Shown here in pieces: positions 42,908 through 53,271 of a DNA stretch of 64,000 bases. The translations under genes were made by a program, and so were the position numbers. Source of the stretch: Ophiodon elongatus (taxonomy: Eukaryota; Chordata; Actinopteri; Perciformes; Hexagrammidae). Under the pieces are notes generated by a model that ran no database searches, had not been told where the DNA came from, and saw only the letters and a program-made list of their open reading frames with translations. How positions within the stretch are numbered: position 1 is the first letter of the stretch; each line of letters starts with the position of its first letter. Location of the stretch: positions 773,501-837,500 of the forward strand of contig JACSYO010001932.1 in assembly GCA_016806645.1 (NCBI GenBank), in the 5' to 3' direction.

Positions 42908-45900
42908 GACTGTGTTTACGACTATTTCCAAATTAACTATCACACTGGTGGTGTGGGAGAGCAGACATAATCCATCCAGCAGACTAACCGGTGAACCAGA
43001 TGAGAGTATTGTCTTTGTCTGTGGCATCGGATGTGCTCTTTACCGCCCCCACCAGGCTGTCCATCTCTCGCAGGCTTGCGGTGTACACGTCTCCGCCATC
43101 TGGGCGACGGCTGGTGGCAGAGGCATCTGGGGAGAGCGGAGGGGCCAGGGGAACATGCATGTGAGCCAGCGCCATGTAGAGGAGATAAGGCTGTCCTCGC
43201 TCCCTGCAGAGACAATCAATAATGGGATGCCTTTCAGTCATTCCTTGGTGTGAACATATATCTATACATAAAAAAGATGTATCTCTTGTTCTTAAATTGA
43301 ACTTAGATTAACTCAATACTTTTAAAATCCAATACAGTGCATGGTCCAATTGAAATTGAATCAGAATTAAACCTGTAAAAAAGGAAAGTAAAAACAGCCA
43401 GAAATTGCCAAATATCATTTCAAAGAGGTTAAGACAAAAGTAATTTCACTGTTTTTAGTCAACTACTAGTGTTTAAACTGGGATGTGAGATGTACATGTA
43501 GTGTAATTTATCAGAAATATGCCCAAGCCACATTCTAGTTAATTTTTAAACATTTAGTACACTGTTGGCTCTTGACAGCACTAGTTCATATGACCCTGTA
43601 ATATAGCATGAAGGCAAGCTGCCAGACAGCTGTAATCAGCAAGGTTTACTGCCCTGCTCCTGTCCCTCCAACACACACACACACACACACACACACGCAC
43701 GCACGCACACACACACACACACACACACACAAAATCAAGCCTCACAAAGCCGATACTGTATTGGCAGGTTATCCTGGTAAACAGCTTTATATTAGGTAAC
43801 TCAATTTCACAAGCTTCATACTTTATTGGCATCACGTAATCTTTTGGGCATCAACGAATATGAATAAAACTCCAATATCTTCCAAAACCAGTAAAAAAAC
43901 ATATCGTGAAGCCATACCATTGCACTTGGGTGACATATTCCTGCACTGCAGCGCGGCCTCATTTCCACCCCGTGGTCATTTGTATGCCTTTGGAAGGCAA
44001 TGAACTACAGGTGGTTACAAATGTTAGCAACATGCTGCTGATTTACCTGATCTTCCTTTGTGTTTCCACAAATGAAACACAGGTAATAATCTTATCCTGC
44101 TCAGGTCTGTCCACTGATAACAGCCTCACACTGGCATTAAAAAAGACTCCCAGCTGTGAAAAATGATTGGGCTACCAATTTCTCACGTGACATTGGAGAC
44201 AAAAGTTTAGTAGACTTTTTAAGAACTTTACTGCAGAGTGTTTAGGTGGCTGTTTCGTTTCACTTCTTCAGTTTCTACCACATTTGAGTTTCACCCTCAA
44301 GCACACTGGCGGACTCGGTAGCATCAGCTGCTGAGTCAGTGGACGACATACTGACACAAAGTAGGTCAGAAATCTACTTGCCTAAAGTCACTTTTTACTT
44401 GCCTCTATACAAATTGTTTTACTTTTGTTACAATAAAGAGCCAAAGCAAAACATCTGGGTTTTGCCCCCAAGAAAAAACAAATAACAACAATGGCTAAAG
44501 CCAATTGTTGTATCCTTTATTTAAGTAAATGAATCAGGAGTTTCGCCCATATCATCTACCCAACTAAACTAAACTCCTGTTTCCAGGGTAATTGAAATGC
44601 TGAAGTGAGTTGCTGGATTTACTTGCCCGATGTGGCATTTTACTAGCCCCAGGCAAACGGGCACTCCTTATTGTTGAGCCCTGGCTTAATTAAACACCCA
44701 GGCGGCATAATTTGGTTCAATAAAAGGTGAGCTCACACGCAGGCACTGCAGCAGCCTGTCAACATCTACGACAGGGAACTCAAACAGAAACACTCAGGTA
44801 TTATTATGATCAGCAGCTACATCTGCCATGCTGTTTTTAAATGTCATGTGAAGAAATTGAATCAGTGCAACCTTATGACGTATAAAATCCTTATCTGCAT
44901 CTGTATGAAGGCACTATGATACAGTACATTATAGTTACATGATGTCGACATTAGACTAGATCACACACACATACATACATCCCTGTTACTCCATAGACTG
45001 TATTTAGGAAGTATGAGAAAGAGAGGAGAATGACTTATAATAGAGAGGGTTGTGTCAAATTCAAATATGTTTTATAAATGTCACACAGGTCAGCAGCTTA
45101 ATATAAATGTATTATTGTATTGTGTTTGTTGGCAGCCATATTGTACCTTGCATTGTGTATAATCCTGGTCGCAGCAGATTTGTATTGCTCCGTTAGTGTC
45201 CACAGGTCAAGCGGCTGCTCCACAATACTGCTGTTTTCAATCAGAGGAAGGCCCACTTTGGAATAACAGCCTCCATGTGCATTCCTCTTCAATCTAAAGC
45301 ATGTGAACAATGGAGAATATTCACATGGTACATGTTATATGTTTCAAGTGATTACAGGTTTTGGAATAACTTAGAGAGGCGTAGGAGTGTAGGCATAGAG
45401 TGTGGCCAGACAGGAAGCAGATGGCACTATTTACCATACCGTATATTTGTGTTTGTAAGGTGGTTATGACTCCCAATGTATTAAACATAAAACGTGTGCA
45501 CTTGCCTACACTACGTTTTCCTTTGAAACCAAAGTTTCATGATTACTTTTTTTGCACGATCTTGTAAAGTCAAGAAAACAGCAAAAACAATAACCTTTAG
45601 TTTCTCTTAAAATATACTATCAGAATGCAGACAGATAAATAGACTGGAGTAGAAAAGTGAATTTGACTATCAAACATAAATGGACAGAGCCACACCTGAT
45701 CAGCTGACGTCCAGATGAGTTACAGGGAGGACACTGTGGCAAATTATACCCAGGTATGTCAGTGCAGCCCATGTCATTACTGTATGGAATACCAAGGTAG
45801 TAGTCAAAGCCTGTCGAAGAGACAATACACATTTACACATTGTTAACAAGAAGAAATATTTCTCAACCAATAATATAGAATGTTTTATTAATATATGAAA

Positions 45901-47199
45901 GAAATTGAGTTTGAAAGCTCTTTTTTTAACTTGTAAAGAACAGCTTGCACCGTTAATTTGGTGTTTACGTTTAGTCTACCGTAAAAATATAGCTCTGAAT
46001 GACACTCGGTTTCTCTGAACTACAGCGTGATCAGTTTCCAGGAACTAAAGCTTATAAAACGGTTTATGTTTTCTCACATAAGCACAAAAGATGACGTGTG
46101 CGCTTTTTAAGAGAGACATTATCTGGGATTTCCCTATTGACACGACAACCTGGAGCTGTGCCACGGCAAAAAAAGCATCTGCAAGTGGTAGTGGTTGAGT
46201 TATTGAGCTATTGTTGAGTCAGCTGCAGGCGAAAAGTCAAGAGCATGTGTGTCTTCTCTCAGGATACATCTGCAGGGAGTTGTGTCCTTTGTAGTCTTTT
46301 CCCTGCAGCGAGGCCGAGGGATCACCTCGCACACTCGATGTGGCTAAAATGGCCAAGAAAAACTGAACTGGAAAGATACAGTACAGTGCAACAGGAACAG
46401 TATACGTTGGCACTGCATTAGTGTCTCAGCAATTCTTCTATTATTAATAGTACTGATGTCATTTTGCACATCCTCAAGGCTGGACTGTAACCTTTAAGTA
46501 GCTTTGTATCATACTTTATCATAACCTTATTTTATTTACATCTTACTCTTCAATGAATTTTCCTATTGTAGTTTGCTTCTGTAGCGAGCGACTTTCCTCA
46601 TCGGGTTTGGGGTATAAATGTCAAGCTCCCAATTACCTCTGTTAGTTGGACCATATGGTCCATTGTGGCCGAGGTGCCATTTCCCAATCATGGCGGTGTA
46701 ATATCCCGCTTTCTGTAGGAGGTGGGGTAAGGTGACTTCAGACAGAGGCAGACCGGCCACAGAGCTCACAGCAAAGTTATGAGTCACACCATTTCTTAGG
46801 CCATAGCGGCCTGTCAGGATGGCGGCACGGGATGGGGAGCAGGTTGATGCAGGAGAATGGAAGTCTGTCAATCTGGAAGTAAGAAGGATATTGTCAGAGA
46901 GGTTAGATCATAGGATTGGAAGTTATAGCTACTCAATAGATTGGGTACAGAATTAAGGAATACGTGATCTACCTTAGTCCTTGCTCAGCCATCAGGGTGA
47001 GGTACGGCGTGTTGTTTGCCTTCTCTGCAGGCTGGTTAGCATCCAGGTCAGCCCAGCCAATATCATCTGCCAGTATGACGATAAAGTTGGGCTTCGTACT
47101 GGACGTATTCACACTGGCTCCATGTCGGGACACCGTGTGGAGCAGCAGACCACACATCAGCATCCCAGACAAAAGAAACGGGGTGAACCCCTCCACCAT
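41385..47199 (-). CDS. arsg: arylsulfatase G, lysosomal
   Basis: Ten coding exons, in gene order: 47199-46973, 46872-46637, 45810-45696, 45293-45147, 43203-42989, 42837-42757, 42656-42548, 42177-42057, 41933-41843 and 41728-41385. They give 561 residues (human about 525). A signal peptide (residues 8-25, FLLSGMLMCGLLL core) precedes the sulfatase fold. ILADDIGW supplies the metal-binding Asp45/Asp46; CSPSR at 87-91 is the sulfatase signature whose Cys87 is converted to formylglycine; KWHLGH and TGDNGPW complete the active site. ARSG removes 3-O-sulfate from heparan sulfate glucosamine in lysosomes. The C-terminus passes the conserved PCCDPTQAVCRC and then runs about 25 residues further through a (CA)n tract to a stop, an odd feature. 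A splice acceptor at 47213 implies an upstream untranslated exon. Confidence 0.96.
41389..41435. repeat. (GT)n microsatellite inside the arsg coding end
   Basis: Interrupted GT repeat on the plus strand. On the minus strand it is read as alternating His-Thr codons immediately before the arsg stop TAG (41385-41387). Confidence 0.9.
42283..42450 (-). repeat. interspersed teleost repeat fragment, copy 3 (inverted)
   Basis: Plus-strand order is ATCAGGATTCATCCTTTGAC, TTTCATGGCAACCCATCCAA, TAGTTGTAAACATATTTGAA, GAGATATTTCAGTCTGGAAA and GGACCGACCGATAGTGC. That is the reverse orientation of the family seen at 6836 and 18940. It lies in the arsg intron 42178-42547. Confidence 0.6.
42839..42905. repeat. 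(CA)n microsatellite at an arsg splice acceptor
   Basis: On the coding (minus) strand, (GT)n then GTTGTGTTGTGTTGTGTTTAG leads straight into the exon ending at 42837. The pyrimidine tract is thus GT-rich. Confidence 0.95.
43204..45146 (-). other. arsg: large arsg intron
   Basis: The 1.9-kb intron between the exons ending at 45147 and 43203. It carries an interrupted (CA)n at 43671-43732 and no convincing gene. Confidence 0.6.
43671..43732. repeat. (CA)n microsatellite with CG interruptions
   Basis: About 30 CA units broken by three CG dinucleotides near 43696-43706, in the large arsg intron. Confidence 0.95.
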
Positions 47200-47527
47200 T
47201 TTGAGTCAAGATCTGCAAAGAGTTACATAGGTTTGATTTAACTTTAGCTGGCATGCAGAGTACAATGTAACAACATTGTATCCTTCATGTGACAAAGTCA
47301 ACAAAATGTAATTAAAGTTGTATAAGAAATATATATAGTCAGTCAGTGAGGTAAGAAATAAGACAGAATAAAGTGAGCACACAATTTAAACACTTACAAT
47401 AATTTTGAAACATTGTTGTAAATACCATGGAAACAACAAACAAGCCAATCGGGGATTGAGACAAATAAAACCATGTTTTCCTGCCGTAAACCATTTTCTT
47501 CCTACAACCTTGTGGGCATGTTAACAT

Positions 47528-47557
47528 GCAAAATAATAATAATAATAATAATAATAA
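47528..47557. repeat. (ATA)n trinucleotide repeat
   Basis: About nine ATA units in the 5' intron of arsg. Confidence 0.9.
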
Positions 47558-47699
47558 CACAAACAGAGATATCAGCATGTACCAATGAGAAACAAAAACT
47601 GTCTGCTGACAAAGCCTAGATTTTATGGTCCCTTTAGAGAGATTACTGTCATTTCTCCAGTCAGACAGTGGTGGAATATCAAGGTGTGGGGAGGGGCCC

Positions 47700-48300
47700 A
47701 ATAGAGTCTCTCCCGCACCGCGAAGACCTGTCCCTGAACTACAACCCCCGGAGAGGGGGGAGGAGGTTTGAGGGGTGGGGGGTTGGGGAGAGAACTCGCG
47801 GTATCTCTTAAACCCTCACCCCTCACCCCTCCGTGCACTTTCAGGGGAGTGGTGTTGTCTGAGTACAGGCTCGGTATGTTACGCGTGTTTGAATGTGTAC
47901 CTCGCCGTGTGTCCGGGTCTGCAGGACATATGTGCACGTGAGAATGTGTAGGAAAGTTCATAGATGCAGCGCGCGACGCGAGCGGGACTGCGGCATAAAT
48001 AGTCGAGCCAATTGAGGATTAATAACGTCACTTCGCTCCGAAATAGCTCCACAGAGGTGAGACCCGATTAACACAAGTTACTTCTGTATATACGAGTATG
48101 TTCGCTTTAGTAAAACACTGTATTTGGCGGGACAGAGATTCAGAATAAAATATATGGCTCAAACAGACATACAAGTACTTACAAAGTGTGTATTAGCGGC
48201 TACTAAAGTCACACTGCGCCGCCGGACTGAGAGCATGGAGTCAGCCGCGTGATGTCTGGGACTATTCAATATTAGTTCCCCCTCCCACCACTCTTAATTA
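47700..48300. promoter_or_regulatory. arsg/slc16a6 head-to-head promoter region
   Basis: Coding starts of arsg (47199, -) and slc16a6 (49191, +) face away from each other. Both reading frames sit behind an AG acceptor, so each has an upstream untranslated exon in this interval. 47700-48250 is locally GC-rich. I cannot place either start site. Confidence 0.4.
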
Positions 48301-48750
48301 AGGACATAAAGATAATCGATTGTCCTGTTATAAACTACATTATCATTCTTCATAACAGGACAGGGCAATATGATCCAACAAAACGTGACTTGTGGGTTAA
48401 ATAATTTGATAATTAAAAAACAACAAGGTGGACCCTATAACAGCACAGACAGTGAAACCAGGAGGGATTATAAGGATCCACACCCTGCTGTTTAGCTTTA
48501 GGCTCTGGGAAATTGACGTGTTTAATATAATTTAATAACAATTCGATAATATATAGTGAGACAATACTTTAAATGTTTTTTGGAAATTCAAAAAAGAAAT
48601 GATGGGGAAAAAAGTAGAAAAATTAGAAACACTTAAAGGAATATGACTTTTAAAGTAAATCCAAATGGTGGACTATTAGCAGCACTTATCCACTACTGCA
48701 AGCCATTTGAACATTGAATCAAACCAGCCTCCTATCTGTAATTACATTTT

Positions 48751-49130
48751 AGATATCCATAATAACATTTCTCCTCGTCAAAATTGTATTCTCACTTATC
48801 ATAATTGTAATTAAAGAAATTCACAATAACATTGTTAAGAGTTGAAATTGTATTTTAAGATATCTACAACTTTGGTTGTACTTATATTTATACATTTCAA
48901 AACTATTTAAATCCTTAAAAGTGGACCTTAAGTGGCCGTTTTGTCATTTAACATCTAGAGTAGAAATGATTGCAGATATCGGTAATCAGATTCTGCCTAT
49001 CAAAAAGAGTATTTCAGATATCTACAGTGACATTTTTCCACAAATTATAATTTCAGATATCCATAACTTCGTTCTTCCTAGGAAAAATGACACCATTTAT
49101 GTGTATTGGGCTTTCAATTTCAGATATTTG
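48751..49130. repeat. degenerate AGATATC-spaced repeat
   Basis: AGATATC or AGATAT recurs at 48751, 48858, 48973, 49016, 49055 and 49122, mostly followed by CATAA, TACA or TGCA and a T-rich segment. It looks like a diverged array of a unit of about 40-110 bases, and I recall similar text from fish repeats. It ends about 60 bases before the first slc16a6 coding exon. Confidence 0.45.
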
Positions 49131-49190
49131 CAATTTCATTTTTGATGCCACTCTACCAGTCACTAAAACTGTCATTTCTCTTTTCAGGGC

Positions 49191-52136
49191 ATGGCACTGT
49201 ATGGAGTGAAGGGGACACGTTTCTTGGGGCCCATTGTGTACCCAGAAGCCCCTGACGGAGGCTGGGGATGGGCGGTTGCCGTGGCCTTCTTCGTGGTGTC
49301 GGCTTTCACCTACGGTACCATTAAGATCTTTGGCATCTTCCTCCAGGACCTGATGGACGAGTTTGGAGAGACCAACAGTCGGGTCTCCTGGATTGTCTCC
49401 ATCTGCGTGTTTGTCATGACCTTTAATGGTGAGTACAGCTGATGAGGTTATGTGGCAGCAACCGAGTAAAATACAGACTACAGATTGAAATGATCATGAA
49501 GTTGTGAGAATCCCTGCCCCGTTGTCTCCACTAAACAACTTTTAATGGGGCCTCAGGTCCTCTCTCCGCTGTGATGACAAACCGCTTCGGGTTCCAACTT
49601 GTTGTTATGATTGGAGGATTACTTATTGCCACCGGTACCATTGCAACCAGCTTTACCAGCTCCATCAATCAAATGTACATCACCTATGGTTTAATTTCAG
49701 GTATGTAATTGCTTTCTTCTTCCCTTGTCTCTCTGTTTGAACATCAAATAAAGCTAATATTCTTTGAGTTTGCTCGTTAGCGGCTCGTCTAGCTGAATCA
49801 CTGTATAAAAGCTTGAATCTTTTCCACTGTGCAGGTCTGGGCTACTGCCTGACCTTCCTGCCCACCGTGACCATCCTTTCCCAGTATTTCACCCGCCGAC
49901 GGTCTCTGGTCATAGCCTTGGCCTCCACTGGAGAGTCCCTGTTAATGTTTGCCCTAGCACCAGGTGAGCGCCATGGCCTCCACTGATGTTTTTTGCTTAC
50001 AGTTTGAGAAGACACTCGCTTGTATGGGGGTTAAGGAAAACCATGTGACCAACTCTTGAAGGCAAGGCATTGGAAAACTCAAGGAAAAGCTTGACGGCAC
50101 CAAGAAGTCATGTCCTCTGGTTCTTTTGTACATTTCCATAACAGTCTGTATATACAGGTCACATCTTGAACCCTCCACACTTATGACCTAATTGTGAATG
50201 CAGTTTTATTGATGAATACTCACTTAATACCTCATTTTGCCCCTCAGCCTTTTCTGCATTGAGGGACCATATTGGCTGGCGACATACCATGGCAGTGATA
50301 GGAGGTTTGCAGAGCAACATAATCATCTGTGGTGCTCTGCTTCGGCCAATCATTATCAAACCCAGATCGACCCATGAGACGGAGACTAATGGAGTGTCCC
50401 CCAAGGAACTGGAAGCTCTCGGTACATCAGAAATTGCGGAGGACACAAACCCAGAGGACTATATAATAAACAATACCTCACACGCACAAAAAAACTCCCA
50501 TAGTCCAGACAATGGCTTAACCGGAGGGTCTGTGATCACTGGGGTCTCTGGTGTCCAGTCGCTAAAGGACATAGACGACAGCAGCCCGAAGGAGAAGTCC
50601 TTACTGCACAAAGACGCAAGGCGATCTGTGGGAAACATGGCAGAGATTAGAGAATTTGAAATGGAGGAGGAAAAGAGCAAATATGCAGAGAAACAAGTGA
50701 TGAAAGATGGGGAAATGAAATCCGGTGATGAAAAGCCATCTGCAAAGAATTCAAAACTTCTGGATTTCTCCGTCCTCAGAGAGTGCAGCTTCATTCTCTA
50801 TTCCCTGTTTGGACTGTTCGCTACGCTCGGCTTCTTCGCCCCTCAACTCTACATCATCGAGCTGAGCGTGAGTCGAGGTGTGGGGCGGGACCTCGCCACC
50901 TACATGCTCTCCGCCATGGCTGTGTCTGAAATCTTTGGCCGATGCTCCATTGGGTGGATTCTGACACGGGAGCGGTTCAGGAAGAGGAAGCTGCACGTGC
51001 TGCTGGCCTGTGTGATCGCGATGACGGCGGATCTGGTCGGATTTACTTTGGCTACGGAGTTCTACGGCCTGGCTGTGTGCTGCGCTTTGTACGGGTTCTT
51101 TATTGGAACCGTAGCATGCAGCCACATCCCCATGCTGGCTGAGGACGATGTGGTGGGCATAGAGAGGATGTCTTCAGCTGCTGGTGTCTATGTGTTCATA
51201 CAGAGCTTTGCTGGGCTGGCTGGACCCCCACTTGGAGGTAAGAGTCATCGTGCAGTGATAAGTGTATTATAAATACTAGCTATGGTTTCACTTTACTACA
51301 GCTTTTATCCTCTTAACACACAAGGGCGGTTCAGATATGTTTTTCCAGTGGCCGTATGCCCATGTCGAACAGTAAAATTAAAGCTGAACGATGGAGAGCG
51401 AGAGAGAGACAAAGAATGGAAGACAATGAATTAAAGCACAGCAACAGTAACTGCATTAATGCTGTTCTGAGGTCTAGTTTGGATATATATCTGATCTATG
51501 TAGTAAAGATCAGATTACATCTAATATTATTGGTTTATCATCTTTTTCAGAGGCTTTTTAACGGAATAGCTGTTGTCTGCTTTAAAGAGCTACTCCATCG
51601 TTAAGTACTTCGCTTCTATAAAGTTAAGGGACTTTCGGAAGACAGATCAACAAAAAGGTGAAAGGCAAAATATCTACACTAAATTCTACATTTCCCATAA
51701 TGCAGCTCAATGGCTTTTTTCTTCAGACCTTTCCTTTCTTGTCAGTGTCTCATGAACTCCACACGTTCGGTTTGTAACACATGCTTTGTGTCAAACAAAT
51801 CCAGCTCCTAGCTCAAAGTGAGAGTCATCCTGGTAATTTTCTCAGCCCCCACAGGAGCCACTATACAGCTATTTCCAACTATTTCCACAGGCTGAGTTGT
51901 ACTCCTCGTGATTTTGTTGGAGTGCCCCTTCTGATTCTCCTCTATCCCCAGGTCTGCTGGTGGATGTGACTCAGAACTACGGATCAGCCTTCTACTCCTG
52001 TGCAGTCGGCATGGGACTCAGCGCCCTGTTCCTGGGTTTGGTAAAACGTGCAAAGAACGTATCAGTCTGTAAGAGGAGGAACTCCAAATGCCCTGAAGAC
52101 GTAGAAGGGAAGGGGGCTCTGAGGAACAGAGTGTAG
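49191..52136 (+). CDS. slc16a6: monocarboxylate transporter 7 (SLC16A6)
   Basis: Five coding exons: 49191-49428, 49557-49700, 49835-49963, 50248-51237 and 51952-52136. They give 561 residues (human 523). The MCT signature PDGGWGW is at 21-27 at the mouth of the first membrane helix. Further family matches are SWIVSICVFVMTF, ISGLGYCLTFLPTVTILSQYF, STGESLLMFALAP, LFGLFATLGFFAPQLYII and LAEDDVVGIERMSSAAGVYVFIQSFAGLAGPPL. The single large exon 50248-51237 contains a charged cytoplasmic loop of over 100 residues between helices 6 and 7, longer than in human. The zebrafish orthologue exports ketone bodies from liver, so this may be a hepatic beta-hydroxybutyrate exporter. Teleosts have a and b copies and I cannot say which this is. 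Translation starts three bases into the exon after the acceptor at 49187. Confidence 0.95.
51575..51725 (+). repeat. possible interspersed repeat in the slc16a6 intron
   Basis: The run from CTTTAAAGAGCTACTCCATC through GGGACTTTCGGAAGACAGAT to ACATTTCCCATAATGCAGC resembles a dispersed fish repeat that I recall. The copy is diverged. It sits in the last slc16a6 intron (51238-51951). Confidence 0.4.
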
Positions 52137-52847
52137 TGCATAAACCCAGACAAAAGAACTGACAATCCTCAAGATTGCTCTGAAGCAGACGAGCAGACGG
52201 AGGCCACGAGAGACATACAGGAAGTTCTACGTTTTGCCTGAGCTGATAAGATAAGATAAGTAATAAAAGAGTCACGCCATATGAGGGCAAAGAGTGCTGA
52301 AGTGACAGAACGAAGAGAAAGACCAAACGTGTTTATGATCTGAGAGTATTCTTTAGAACGTTTACTGCATCATATGTTGTGCCTCATCTACCTAGTGTAC
52401 CAAACTGTGTTTTTTTTTTCTAAAGTCAATGTTCTTAAATATTTTTAAAAGTTGGACTACTAAATTAGCTTTAAGTGAGTAAAGCTTTCGATGTAGTTCT
52501 GCTTTATGCACAGATATGGACATGTTCAAAATGGAATGAAGAAGCTTTAATGGAGGAGCTTCAGTTTTAGATATTCCAGAGACAAGACGTGTAACGCTAT
52601 TACTTGATGAACTAATTACCTGCTGGCAAGCAATACTATAACGATGCCAGAAAAACTGTGATGCAAATGTAGGTGTGAGAACCATAAATTGCACAGATTC
52701 TGTAACGTGTTACAGAAAATACATGAATCTCAGGAGATGTCATTAAAAGTGTTTATTTGCAATCAAACCGTCACCGAGCTGACAATACAATGTTATGTGA
52801 TATGAGATGTCAAAATCAAGCTGTTTTTGTAATGAAAATGTGTTCAT

Positions 52848-52853
52848 AATAAA
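52848..52853 (+). other. slc16a6: slc16a6 poly(A) signal
   Basis: AATAAA about 710 bases after the slc16a6 stop. The convergent amz2 stop codon is only about 420 bases further on, so the two 3' UTRs are close or overlap. Confidence 0.6.
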
Positions 52854-53271
52854 GCAAGAGGGATCTGAACCACTTGATTAAAGGTTTAAAGGTTTTCTTT
52901 TTATAAACTTCAACTTAAAACTAACTCATTCATCATTTTTGATTTGCTATACTTTAACATATAAATATTTGATGTACATATTGCATCTTTAGATACTTTT
53001 GATTCAGAAAACATATTAACCTGAACTCAGCATTTCATTCTGCCTGGAAACACAAGTGCCGTTTGACCTTTTTAAATCAATACAATATAAACCTTATTAA
53101 GTCTCTAGCGGGCCCTCTGGTCGTCCTGAAATTGTGTGTAACAGTCAGGAAAAACTAGGATTTTGTTTTGCCTTCAAATAGCAGCATTATACACATATTT
53201 TAAATGGTATCCATGACTACGTCGGAGTTGTTGCATTAATTTCCCGATTTTATCCAGACAAGTACAACAGT

